DNA of 64,000 nucleotides from Halorarius halobius (GTDB lineage: Archaea > Halobacteriota > Halobacteria > Halobacteriales > Haloarculaceae). The notes beneath the pieces are model-generated. The model was not told where the DNA came from, did not search any database, and saw only the letters and a list, made by a program, of their open reading frames with translations. The stretch covers positions 62,001 through 126,000 of the forward strand of contig NZ_CP101163.1 of NCBI RefSeq assembly GCF_024298865.1, written 5' to 3'. Every line of letters begins with the position of its first letter. Position 1 is the first letter of the stretch. The position numbers were made by a program, and so were the translations under genes. This document shows, piece after piece, positions 25,053 through 34,323 of this stretch.

Positions 25053-26843
25053 ATGACCTGGAATCTAGAAATCGAAAATATCGCAGGCATCCATCGAGGG
25101 GAGGCTACGATCGAATCCGGTGTGAACGCCGTCCGAGCGAGCAACTGGCAAGGAAAATCGAGCTTCCTCACCGCAATTGAAACAGCCTTCGGGACTGAAA
25201 CAAGCCTCACTGAAGGCCAAGATCACGGTCACGTTGAGCTCGAAATCGACGACACCACCTACGCTGTCGATCTTGCCCGTACCAACGGCACGATTACACA
25301 ATCCGGCAATCCATACCTCACCGATGATGTCGATCGTGTCTGTGCTGCCCTCTTTGCGTTCCTCGATGAGACCAATGAGGTCCGGCAAGCCGTCCGTATG
25401 GGTGAAAACCTTGAGGACCTCCTCACACGTCCCCTCGATTTCGAGAACGTCGACGAGCAGATTGCCGACCTCAAAGCCGAACAGAAACAGGTCGAGGCCG
25501 AACTCGAGCGAGCCCAAAACGCTGCTAACCGCCTCCCGCGCCTCCAAGAGAAGGTCACAACGCTCGAATCCCAACTCGAAGACCTCCAAGAAGAGTGGAA
25601 CGAGCTCGACAACGAAGCTTCTTCAGATAGTGACGCTCGAGACGAGCTGAGTAACCTCCGCGCCCAGCTCGAGAAGACCAAGACAGACATCAACCGGTAC
25701 GAATCAACCGCAGATCGCGTCGGGGATGAACTTGAAGCAAAGAAAGAGGAACTTGAGATGTTGGATGTCCCAACACACGAGGAGCTCGAAGACGACCTCG
25801 AGGATCTCCAATCTGATCTCCACGAAATCGAACGCGATAAAGAACTCCTCCAGTCGATCTATGAGGTAAATCAGCGCGTTCTCGAAGAAGACCGTCTCTC
25901 GCTTCTCACAGACGTCTCTCACGATATGCTCTCTGACCAGCTTGCGTGCTGGATTTGTGGGAACGACACCTCTAGTGAAGAGGTCGAGGCACAGTTAGAC
26001 AGTATCTCTGACCGTCTTAACTCACTTCGCGACCAAGAGTCGACTCTCCGCAAGAAGGTAAACGAGCTTCAAGAAAAACAACGGACCGTACGGGACGCGG
26101 AGCGGAAAGAACGCGACCTTCGCGACCGCATCGGAGAGCTTGAATCCCAGCTTGATGACGCACAGACGAATCTTGAATCGGCCAGAGAACGAAAAGCTTC
26201 CCTCGAAGCACAGATTGACGAACTCGAAGGTCTGGTCAGTGAGACGCAAGACCACGCGACTGACCTCCAGAGTGAGATCAAATACATGGAAGCCGAGCTT
26301 GAAGACGCTCGTGGCGAACTTGAGACAGTCAAGTCGGAAGCCTCGCAGCGTGATGTCCTCGAAGAGGAACTCGAATCTCTCCGCTCTGAGGTCGAGGACC
26401 TCCGAACACGCAAAGAGCGTGTGAAGCGAAATACTCGGGACGCATTCGATTCGGCGCTCTCCGACATTCTCACGAGATTCGACGTTGGGTTCGAGACAGC
26501 ACGCCTCACCAACAACTTCGACCTCATCGTCGCACGTGGAGGCCGCGAAGCTAGACTTGACGCTCTCAGTGAAGGCGAGCGGGAACTCCTCGGCATCATC
26601 GCTGCCCTTGCCGGCCACGAAGCATTCGATGTCGCTGACCGGGTTCCCGTTATGCTACTCGACGGGCATACCGGTCTCGACGATACCAACATCCACCATC
26701 TCGTCGATTACCTCTCCGAACGCGTCGATGTCCTCGTCCTCTCCGCCTTCCCCGAGTACGACGCCTTCGAGGGTCACGAAGTCACTCCAACCAACTGGGA
26801 GACCATCTCCTACGGAGACGATGTTGAGGAAGTCGTAGGATAG
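25053..26843 (+). CDS. Archaea-specific SMC-related protein
   Basis: 596 residues. Walker A ASNWQGKS (29-36), two long coiled coils (about 135-290 and 315-455) separated by a Rad50-like zinc hook CWIC (299-302), then signature LSEGERELLG and a Walker B-like strand ending LLDGH (D537). The catalytic Glu of ordinary SMC proteins is not at the next position, which appears to be usual for this family. It probably bridges DNA as a zinc-hook dimer with RdfA, encoded 2 bases upstream. Confidence 0.9.
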   Translation: MTWNLEIENIAGIHRGEATIESGVNAVRASNWQGKSSFLTAIETAFGTETSLTEGQDHGHVELEIDDTTYAVDLARTNGTITQSGNPYLTDDVDRVCAALFAFLDETNEVRQAVRMGENLEDLLTRPLDFENVDEQIADLKAEQKQVEAELERAQNAANRLPRLQEKVTTLESQLEDLQEEWNELDNEASSDSDARDELSNLRAQLEKTKTDINRYESTADRVGDELEAKKEELEMLDVPTHEELEDDLEDLQSDLHEIERDKELLQSIYEVNQRVLEEDRLSLLTDVSHDMLSDQLACWICGNDTSSEEVEAQLDSISDRLNSLRDQESTLRKKVNELQEKQRTVRDAERKERDLRDRIGELESQLDDAQTNLESARERKASLEAQIDELEGLVSETQDHATDLQSEIKYMEAELEDARGELETVKSEASQRDVLEEELESLRSEVEDLRTRKERVKRNTRDAFDSALSDILTRFDVGFETARLTNNFDLIVARGGREARLDALSEGERELLGIIAALAGHEAFDVADRVPVMLLDGHTGLDDTNIHHLVDYLSERVDVLVLSAFPEYDAFEGHEVTPTNWETISYGDDVEEVVG

Positions 26844-26866
26844 CTCTCGCTGCTCACTATTGATTT

Positions 26867-26887
26867 TATACCCCCGCGGGGGGTTAA
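26867..26887. promoter_or_regulatory. CCCCCGCGGGGG palindrome after a TATA-like box
   Basis: TTATA-CCCCC-GC-GGGGG-G-TTAA. It follows GATTTTATA and begins a 276-base gap before ATG 27120. A related palindrome lies just inside that gene (27133-27155). Confidence 0.5.
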
Positions 26888-27119
26888 TCTCTCAACGACT
26901 TTTTGCGAAGACGCGACTTCTGGCTCCCATATACGACTCTGTCCGACCGCCCTGGCGTTCACTCATCACGCCCACGAGTAGCTGCTCTACTGTTTCCCAA
27001 TCGCGGAAAACACTTTGTCGCCGGACCACATATTCGCAGGTAAGTTCGCCCCCTATGCGGCCAGTAGCACTCGAAGCTACCATCATCCGGGTTACTATCC
27101 AGTCCCGGAGTGGTGATGT

Positions 27120-29240
27120 ATGACCTCCCGGTTTGATACCCCCGCGGGGGATCAAGACAACCCCCGCCCATCCGACGAGCCTTCGGTGACTATCACTAGG
27201 GCTACACCTCGGCAGTTTTCCAGCCTCTTCGTCGCCTTCCTTCTCCTTTCGAGTGTCTGCTTCTCCACGATTGCGGTAGTCGCGACCAACGAATCCAACT
27301 CTACCGCGCAACCGCCGGTTGACGGGAATGCTCGTGTATTTGTCGCGAGTGACCGCGATACGGAGGCTCTCGGCATTCCGGGTGGCGGTCGTGGTGGCAT
27401 TCTCCTCCAGTATGTTGTGGAGGCCAACGCGTCGACTGAAAATCTCTCTCGTGCTGTCGACACCTACACGCTTACGACCAATCCAGAGACGCGCGTCCGT
27501 ATTGATGGCTCACCCCGGACACTGCAGGAGTATCGACTTGACCAGTTGGCGAGAGTTGAACGAACAAACTCAACGAGTCGGTGGCCGGCAAGCGCACCGG
27601 ACCGGGAGGATAGCATATTCATCAAAGACGGCTTCATCGCGTATATGGGTGCGACCAGCGCTGCCGAAGTGAACGCCCCAGGAGCGGAAACAAACGGCAC
27701 TTATCTAATGGGGCCAGACGGGCGTGTCCTTGAGTACGTCGACTACCGCGTCGCCCTCCCAGAACCAAATACGACTACCCGCTATGTCCGCGAAACAAAG
27801 GATGTCACCCTCAACATCCCTGCGCCGGAGGATAACTCGTCGGACGACGTACAGACCGTCACCAAGACAGTTGAGTTCGAGACGCTCGACGGTCACACTA
27901 TCACGCGTACCGTCAGCGCCACCGGTCGTGGCCCGCTAACCGTAAATCGCTCTGTGACGGCCGTCGTCGGCGGCTATCGCACTAACACCACATACGATCT
28001 CGCCTCACAACGGGTTGAGCGTAACCTCAGCATCGACGATCAGACGTGGTCGAAACACACGACACCAGAAACATCGGCACGAGAGGCCCGGTATATCGAC
28101 TACGCAAACGCTCCCCCTTCGGATGGTGAGAGGCAACGTCTAGAGCTTCAGGCGACGATCAACGTCACCGCGGAAGTCACCACTGATCACTATTTCTACC
28201 ATCCGCACAACGATACGTGGACGTACACTCACACGGAAGTCAATGCCACCTATGATGAGCTCACCGTTACCGACGATCGGCCAGCCCACGTTGTCCCACC
28301 AGACAGCGTCTCGATTTCCCAGCGCGTAATTGAGGAACCACACGACCGCCGCTCCATCGTCCTCTCTATCGAGGGCCCGGAGCATCTCTCTGAACGGGCA
28401 CTTTGGAGTTGGGCCGCCCTCAACGTAGAAGGAGACTCGAATGCTAGTGCCCAACGCCTAACGAACGTCTGGCAGGTCTACGGTGTCCGTCAGTACCGCT
28501 GGGGCGAAACAACGTCGAACTGGGACACAGACCCACAACGTACGGAGTTCCCACCAACACTTGCCCTCCGACTCACTGCTCGACAACCGTCCCCAAGTGT
28601 TGAGGCCGTCGGAGAAACGGATGTGTATCGTCACGGACGGGTGACGGATCTCCGCCAGCGCACTGTTCCTGGCGTCTCGAAGCGGGCGACCCTGGCGGAA
28701 AATGTGAATCTCACTACGGCGACCGCCAACCAGACCTCGAGAATTGTCATCAGGGATGCCCCCGGTCAGATCACCTCAGTAACGTCGGTCTTCGGGGATG
28801 AAATACCCGTCTCGACAACAGAGGTCACCTCGATGGAGGATTCGTCGCTCACCTACACAGTGATTCCGCCGGCAGAAGGGGAAGAAAACGAGCCGCCGGA
28901 ACTCAGACTCCGTCTTACTGGCCCAGACGGAACTCCACTCCCGGATCGGAAACTGATCTTGACCGGGGCGGTCGAATCCTCAGTCACTACAAACGACAAC
29001 GGTGTCGCCTACGCTACGTTCGATAGTGTGACGATCACCGCGCGCTTCCCTGGTGACCCATACACAGAGAATCACGACATCTACTACTCGTCCAGCCACA
29101 CAACCGCGATCTCTCCCGGAAACGGGAGCCTGATTGTTGATCTCTGGACGTTCTTTTTACAGCCAGTACAGGCCGCTCTCCTCTCGCTGGCTGTGAGCGT
29201 AGGCTTGCTCGTCGGGGTCGGCTGGTATACCATCAAGTAG
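27120..29240 (+). CDS. Exported, membrane-anchored surface protein of the conjugation module
   Basis: 706 residues. A signal-like hydrophobic segment (33-55) and a C-terminal transmembrane helix (about 683-703) put a Thr-rich, Asn-glycosylation-prone domain outside the cell. Residues about 585-660 look like an immunoglobulin-like fold (LRLRLTGPDGTPLPDRKLIL...TNDNGVAYATF), typical of surface adhesins. It is the first gene of the type IV secretion-like cluster and could be a mating-contact or scaffold protein. ATG 27120 has a GGAG-type ribosome-binding site; a 23-base palindrome overlaps codons 5-12. Confidence 0.7.
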   Translation: MTSRFDTPAGDQDNPRPSDEPSVTITRATPRQFSSLFVAFLLLSSVCFSTIAVVATNESNSTAQPPVDGNARVFVASDRDTEALGIPGGGRGGILLQYVVEANASTENLSRAVDTYTLTTNPETRVRIDGSPRTLQEYRLDQLARVERTNSTSRWPASAPDREDSIFIKDGFIAYMGATSAAEVNAPGAETNGTYLMGPDGRVLEYVDYRVALPEPNTTTRYVRETKDVTLNIPAPEDNSSDDVQTVTKTVEFETLDGHTITRTVSATGRGPLTVNRSVTAVVGGYRTNTTYDLASQRVERNLSIDDQTWSKHTTPETSAREARYIDYANAPPSDGERQRLELQATINVTAEVTTDHYFYHPHNDTWTYTHTEVNATYDELTVTDDRPAHVVPPDSVSISQRVIEEPHDRRSIVLSIEGPEHLSERALWSWAALNVEGDSNASAQRLTNVWQVYGVRQYRWGETTSNWDTDPQRTEFPPTLALRLTARQPSPSVEAVGETDVYRHGRVTDLRQRTVPGVSKRATLAENVNLTTATANQTSRIVIRDAPGQITSVTSVFGDEIPVSTTEVTSMEDSSLTYTVIPPAEGEENEPPELRLRLTGPDGTPLPDRKLILTGAVESSVTTNDNGVAYATFDSVTITARFPGDPYTENHDIYYSSSHTTAISPGNGSLIVDLWTFFLQPVQAALLSLAVSVGLLVGVGWYTIK

Positions 29241-29354
29241 CCATCCCTCGCAATATTCTCTCAAGATTGACGACACCCACTTCTTCGTCATTCAGCCGGC
29301 CTTGCGAACTTCAGTTGACGATGAGATCGTAGCGCGACTCACTGTCCTCGGTCA

Positions 29355-31424
29355 ATGGCTATCTCCGATTGGTTCGGGGATAGAAGTTATAGGTATTGGA
29401 CAACGTATTCTGACACAGCGATTCACATGGAGCGCTCTCCAACCACCCTTAGTAGGTGGCTCTACCGTGTCGGTCGCCGTCTTCGCCACCGAAAGTCTAG
29501 GGACTCAACAGAAACCTCCGCAATGGAACCGTCGACGTCATCCAGCATCCTCTCGGCCAAAATTCAAGACCGTCTCTTAGGTATCGCACCTACAGCTCAA
29601 CAAACCGTTTCCTCCACTGCGGCGATGGCTGCCCTCCCGATCATTCCGCTATTTAATCCCCTTGACCCAGAGGATTGGTTCGAGGGGATCGTCAACACGC
29701 TCGCGACCGGCTTGACGAACGTCCTGGGCGAGGTTTTCGTGGGAATGGTCCAGGAGTTTCTCGTTATCGACCCGTTGTACTACCAGGAAGGAGCGAATGC
29801 AACTTTTATACAGAATCTCCAGTACTCGCTGATTCTCTTTCCGACCGTCATCGTCCTCGGAACGATCGCGGCACTCTTTTCGGAAGCCCCAGAGGGCTCC
29901 TATTTACGGCAGGGAATCCGTATTGTTAAAGCCCTCTTCGCACTCGCTCTCATCCGTCCATTCCTCCACGTCGCTGTCGTCTTCACGAATAGCGTTACGA
30001 AGCTCGTGATGCCCGAGACTTACGCGGTCTCCCTCGCCGGCCCCGCCCTCAACAACGCCATCGGCGATTTGATGGGCTCGGCTATCGCCGCTGTGCTCGT
30101 TTACCTCGCCGCCGGTACAATCTCTCTCATCGCTATCGCTCTCGTTGTGATGATCCTCTTCCTCCGCATCTTTATGATCCATCTCGTCTACACCGCTTTC
30201 CCGATTCTGCTTGTTATGTGGTACACCGACTGGGGACCACTCCGGTACGCGAACGACGTCGCTATGTTTGTCTTCAAGGTCACAGCGTATCTCCTCCTCG
30301 CGGGGCCGCTCATCGCGCTCGCTCTTCAGACCGGCTGTAGTATGTCTGCCCCGGACATCTGTGTGGCTAACGCGAGCGGGGCTCACGGCCCGGAAGCACT
30401 CACTGCCGGAATTGACCCATCGCAGAATAAGCTCGTCCTTTGGAAGCGGTTCCTCGGCTGGCTTTCCGGCCTCGGTCTCGCCGGTTTCGTCGGGATCCAG
30501 GCCCTGTCGATGGGTGGGAGTTCCGCCGGTCATCTTCTCGGGTTTAGTGGCCTGAGTGCGTTACGCGGCGGTGGCAGCGGTAGTCCGTCTTCGTCCGGAG
30601 GTAGTGGTGGAGGAGGTGGCGGTGGACCGACTCCGTCCGGTGGCGGTGGCGCCGGACAGCACACCCTCCGAAACTTCGGCGGCGGTAGCGGAACCGGCCC
30701 AAAGGCGTATGGAGCGACTGGCTCAGCAAAACCCGAATTCCACCCCCGACAGGCAGCTAGTTCGGCGAAAACTAATCTGAAACAACGTGTCTCATCGGCA
30801 CGGGATACTGCACGGAGTAACGCGCAGCGCGCCTACCGTGGCGTAAAATCACGGAAAGAATGGATGAGTCAGGCTACGTGGGGACAGGGCGCTCGAGCTG
30901 GGGCCGGATTAGCTGGCGGTGGCGTGGCGCTCGGTGCTCGCGAGGCAAAAGCGGGTGTGAGCCACGTGAAAAATAATCTCAACGAGCCGATTGCGAATTG
31001 GCCCGGCCACGCCTATCGGCGGGCGAAGAACGGCAATTGGAACCCACCGAATGACGATCTGGGTGCAAGTACGGAAAGCGAAGTCACAGCGGATAATGAA
31101 GTGTTGGCACTACCTGAGGGGGATCCGCCTCTCCCAGAGGGTGAGACTCTGACCCCAGAGTATGAAGACAGAGCACTCGATCCCAAGGAAGCTCAAGCGG
31201 TTGCTGGCGGGTCCGACATCGAAGACGCGAATCCGCATTCGGTCAACGAATCAGTCCAAGCTTGGTACGACCGCGTGAAGGCAAAGGACCAGCAAAAAGT
31301 GGAGGCGATGCGCCCTGACCTCATCAATCGAGATGTCTCCCCGCCTTCCTCCTCACCATCGGAGGAACAAATCCAGGAGTCCGTCGACGACTACGTCGAT
31401 AGAACCCGCAACACAGACTCATAA
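29355..31424 (+). CDS. VirB6/TrbL-like polytopic membrane protein
   Basis: 689 residues if ATG 29355 is used; ATG 29427 or 29523 are in-frame alternatives, and a TATAGG-type element lies between. At least six hydrophobic segments occupy about 90-395, followed by a Gly/Ser-rich region (about 405-455) and a charged cytoplasmic tail. Large polytopic proteins with a Gly-rich linker and soluble tail are typical VirB6/TrbL channel components. Its place before the VirB3- and VirB4-like genes supports this. Confidence 0.7.
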   Translation: MAISDWFGDRSYRYWTTYSDTAIHMERSPTTLSRWLYRVGRRLRHRKSRDSTETSAMEPSTSSSILSAKIQDRLLGIAPTAQQTVSSTAAMAALPIIPLFNPLDPEDWFEGIVNTLATGLTNVLGEVFVGMVQEFLVIDPLYYQEGANATFIQNLQYSLILFPTVIVLGTIAALFSEAPEGSYLRQGIRIVKALFALALIRPFLHVAVVFTNSVTKLVMPETYAVSLAGPALNNAIGDLMGSAIAAVLVYLAAGTISLIAIALVVMILFLRIFMIHLVYTAFPILLVMWYTDWGPLRYANDVAMFVFKVTAYLLLAGPLIALALQTGCSMSAPDICVANASGAHGPEALTAGIDPSQNKLVLWKRFLGWLSGLGLAGFVGIQALSMGGSSAGHLLGFSGLSALRGGGSGSPSSSGGSGGGGGGGPTPSGGGGAGQHTLRNFGGGSGTGPKAYGATGSAKPEFHPRQAASSAKTNLKQRVSSARDTARSNAQRAYRGVKSRKEWMSQATWGQGARAGAGLAGGGVALGAREAKAGVSHVKNNLNEPIANWPGHAYRRAKNGNWNPPNDDLGASTESEVTADNEVLALPEGDPPLPEGETLTPEYEDRALDPKEAQAVAGGSDIEDANPHSVNESVQAWYDRVKAKDQQKVEAMRPDLINRDVSPPSSSPSEEQIQESVDDYVDRTRNTDS

Positions 31425-31529
31425 CGATTCAACCTGAATCCCTCCACTGGTACCGAGTCCCCTCCAGGACCACATTAGAACCAGTAATTGACCCTTCTAT
31501 GCTGTTGCTCGAGGGGCTTATTCCCGGCT

Positions 31530-31541
31530 GATATTTTAAAT
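31530..31541 (+). promoter_or_regulatory. TATA-like box before the 31579 gene
   Basis: ATATTTTAAATA about 40-50 bases before ATG 31579, following a 100-base gap after the VirB6-like gene. A fresh promoter within the conjugation cluster. Confidence 0.5.
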
Positions 31542-31578
31542 AGCAGAACGCGGTAGATTAGTACAGAAACACAAACAC

Positions 31579-32757
31579 ATGGGTTCCGAAACGACCACCG
31601 CCCGTCGCGTGCTGGCGACTCTCCCTAGGCACCCACTCTCGATCTCGGATTTCATCAGCCTCCAAGCACCCGATAGTTTCGAATCCACCTCCACCTTGGA
31701 CGGAACCGACATTCACACCCGAGTCGACAACTCCAACATTCAAAATCTGGGCGGCGTCGTCGCTATCGGTGATGACTGGGTCGACCGTGAGGGCATCGTT
31801 GGCTTCCGCTTCATCGCCGGAGACACTTGGTTCGGTGTCGGCTTCGAACCAGAGACTGGCTGGACCATCCTCACCGAGGATTCCATCGACGAGAAGTTCT
31901 CGCAGGCTATCGATGATCGTATCGCGACTTGGGCAACCACCTTCTACGAGGAGGAAACCGTCCGGCCGTCGTTCTATGATACTTTCGCGGCCGCCTGTGT
32001 GTCCCAGCTTCCACCGCGCCCGCTCCAGCACGGTGAACTCGGGGAGATACTCACTCCTGGGGGGATTTACCAGGAGTCCTTCGTTGAGGTGGTTCCCGTT
32101 CCCATCATCCAGATCGAACACACCGACAAGGTCATCGCCTTTTTGATGAAGGTTACTGCCCCTGATCGGTCCGGTCACGTCGTTGAGTATGGGTACCGCC
32201 TCCACACCGACGGCGTCTGGCGCAAGGCATGGGCTGACATCATCCCCGGCGAAGAGACCGAGGAAGTCGGTCTTCGTGATCGGCCAGTCGCCACTCTCAT
32301 CGATGACGCCAATCAGGATTACTTGAATGAGATCGACTTACTCGTGGAGCCTCCGACCGATCACATCCAGATCGAGGTCTACATCGATGTGATGTCACCA
32401 GAGCCAGCACCCGGTGGTATGTGGACTGCGGCATCTGACTGGTTCCCATCCATCGAGTACGGTGCTCCTATCGTGGGCCTAAATACTGATGAGAATCCGG
32501 GCGAATTGACCGTCGTCGGCTACCTCGAGGGAACGGAGACCGCCGTTTATGTCGGTCTCAACCGCCAGGATGACACGTGGGAGGAGATCATTTCTTTCGA
32601 CCGCCCCGCCGACAAACGACAGGACACGGAAGTTGTCAATGCTATCGACGGCTGGCTTCAGAGCCAGTACGGCGCTCTCGTTGGGCCGTCGCACCACCCG
32701 CTCATCCAGCTCACCGACTGGGAGTCGAAGGTTCCCGACCTTTTTGCTTCCAAGTAA
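31579..32757 (+). CDS. Hypothetical soluble protein of the conjugation cluster
   Basis: 392 residues, acidic, with no transmembrane segment. Residues 60-130 and 240-390 are beta-rich; Trp-containing repeats (DDW, DTW, GVW) recur. I recognise no domain. Position between VirB6- and VirB3-like genes, all on one strand, suggests a cytoplasmic accessory or chaperone of the secretion machine. Confidence 0.6.
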   Translation: MGSETTTARRVLATLPRHPLSISDFISLQAPDSFESTSTLDGTDIHTRVDNSNIQNLGGVVAIGDDWVDREGIVGFRFIAGDTWFGVGFEPETGWTILTEDSIDEKFSQAIDDRIATWATTFYEEETVRPSFYDTFAAACVSQLPPRPLQHGELGEILTPGGIYQESFVEVVPVPIIQIEHTDKVIAFLMKVTAPDRSGHVVEYGYRLHTDGVWRKAWADIIPGEETEEVGLRDRPVATLIDDANQDYLNEIDLLVEPPTDHIQIEVYIDVMSPEPAPGGMWTAASDWFPSIEYGAPIVGLNTDENPGELTVVGYLEGTETAVYVGLNRQDDTWEEIISFDRPADKRQDTEVVNAIDGWLQSQYGALVGPSHHPLIQLTDWESKVPDLFASK

Positions 32758-32825
32758 TCGACCTCGATGTCAATCGGGGAGAGAATTTTTAGGCATTCAC
32801 GACACGTATTCACACGAGACGTCCC

Positions 32826-34103
32826 ATGAAACGGTACCCAGTAGCCGGCCAGTTACTCGAGCATCGCCTCTTCTTCGGACTCAGCGTCAGCGATCTCGAA
32901 GTCGGCGTAATCCCACTCGCCGCTATCATCCTTGCGTCCGGTATCAACAACGTCTTCGAGCCCTCGTTCAGTGGGCTACTTACTATCGGAAGCGGGATTC
33001 TCGGCCTCCTCGTCGGCTTGTACGTTCTCTGGCGAACACCTGCCGGTCAGACCCCTCGCGAGTGGCTCTTCGGGGCTGCAAAACACATCGTGGGCCCGGA
33101 TCGCTATCTCTGGCAACCCGTCGAACGCGGTCTCGTTTCTGGACAGCACCTTGACGACATCCGTACTCTACATTCTGAGGATTCCGAAACCTCCGACGAC
33201 AACAGCGATCCGGACCCAGAATCCTCGTCCTCGAGTGGCCCCCAGCAGTCCGCCTCAGATGATAACAGCGGTCAGCAAATCGTAACTGACGGCGGGCAGA
33301 TGCACTCTCGCGAACGCCCACAGCGTGACCCGAGCCAGTACTACCACCAGCTCACGCAGGAGGAAACAACAACGCAGGCGCAACTAGCTTTCGAGTATGT
33401 TCGCGAAGACGGCATTCTAGTCACGGAGAGCGACAACGAGGAACCTGCGTACGTCGGCCTTGTTCACATCACCCCGACGAGTTGGCTTTCCCTCGACGAT
33501 GAAGGACGCCAGTCTACGATCAACGCGTACGCTGACGTTCTCCGTGGAATCTCCTACCCCTTCCAAGTGCTCGCCCTTCCTCGTGAATTTGATCTGACGA
33601 CGCACTTCGAGGAGATCGAACGTGCAGCCTACGAGGCCGAGGATCCGCCAGACATTATGCAGCTTGGTCGGTCGACGTACATCGACTGGCTCAATGAGTC
33701 GGTCGGTACCCGGCGAGTCAAAGTTCGTGATTTCTACATCGCCGTTAGGGTCGAGAGTTCGCACGTCCGAGAACAGTCCTATGGACACTCTACAGACGTT
33801 GTTTCGGGATCTCTCTTCCAGCGAATCGTCGGCTGTGTCAATTCTGTCACCTCCTCAGTTCGTTCTCGGATTGGCTCGAATACCGACGACGACGTCATCG
33901 AACGACAGTGTATTTCTGAAGTTAGAAGTCGGCAACACGAGTTTGCCGAAGCACTCCCCAGGACCGGTGTTCAGACCGAAGTGATGGACGACCGGGCAGA
34001 CGTTCTGGACGTCCTCTACCGCTACTACAACCACGCTGACTCACCACTCGACGAGTATTCTCCCAAATCCTACGCGGAAGTTCTCCCAGCTCGCCGGTCG
34101 TAG
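32826..34103 (+). CDS. VirB3/PrgI-like protein with soluble C-terminal domain
   Basis: 425 residues. The N terminus (RLFFGLSVSDLEVGVIPLAAIILA...GLLTIGSGILGLLVGLYVLW) has two transmembrane helices like PrgI/VirB3 proteins, which partner VirB4. A Ser/Asp-rich linker (about 115-165) leads to a domain resembling the N-terminal region of VirB4/TraC (STINAYADVLRGISYPFQVLALPREF). It may be a VirB4 docking subunit. The next gene is virB4. Confidence 0.7.
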   Translation: MKRYPVAGQLLEHRLFFGLSVSDLEVGVIPLAAIILASGINNVFEPSFSGLLTIGSGILGLLVGLYVLWRTPAGQTPREWLFGAAKHIVGPDRYLWQPVERGLVSGQHLDDIRTLHSEDSETSDDNSDPDPESSSSSGPQQSASDDNSGQQIVTDGGQMHSRERPQRDPSQYYHQLTQEETTTQAQLAFEYVREDGILVTESDNEEPAYVGLVHITPTSWLSLDDEGRQSTINAYADVLRGISYPFQVLALPREFDLTTHFEEIERAAYEAEDPPDIMQLGRSTYIDWLNESVGTRRVKVRDFYIAVRVESSHVREQSYGHSTDVVSGSLFQRIVGCVNSVTSSVRSRIGSNTDDDVIERQCISEVRSRQHEFAEALPRTGVQTEVMDDRADVLDVLYRYYNHADSPLDEYSPKSYAEVLPARRS

Positions 34104-34182
34104 TGATTCCCGACCATCTCAGCATTTCTTCCTCCATCTTCTCGACTGTTCCTGCGGCGCTTGAGGTATCACCACTGCCAGC

Positions 34183-34224
34183 GTTACCCCACGAGTGAAT
34201 TATCTCCGCACTTTGTGGGGTAAC
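34183..34224. promoter_or_regulatory. GTTACCCCAC palindrome, copy 3, upstream of virB4
   Basis: GTTACCCCAC at 34183-34192 and GTGGGGTAAC at 34215-34224. The repeat distance is 32 rather than 34 bases and only 10 bp per arm are conserved. It lies 80 bases after the previous stop and 99 bases before ATG 34324. Confidence 0.7.
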
Positions 34225-34323
34225 TCGCTGTCCTCCCTCAACCCACTTGCCGAAACGTCTACTTTGTGGAAAGCTATCAACGGGCGAAACCATTTACCGA
34301 GGCACTACGTATCCCACGATAGC

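Noticed and set aside
26860..27123. 87-codon frame overlapping the 27120 start by ATGA
   Set aside because: Its only long version starts at TTG upstream of the palindrome; composition is basic and Ser-rich and no good ribosome-binding site is present.
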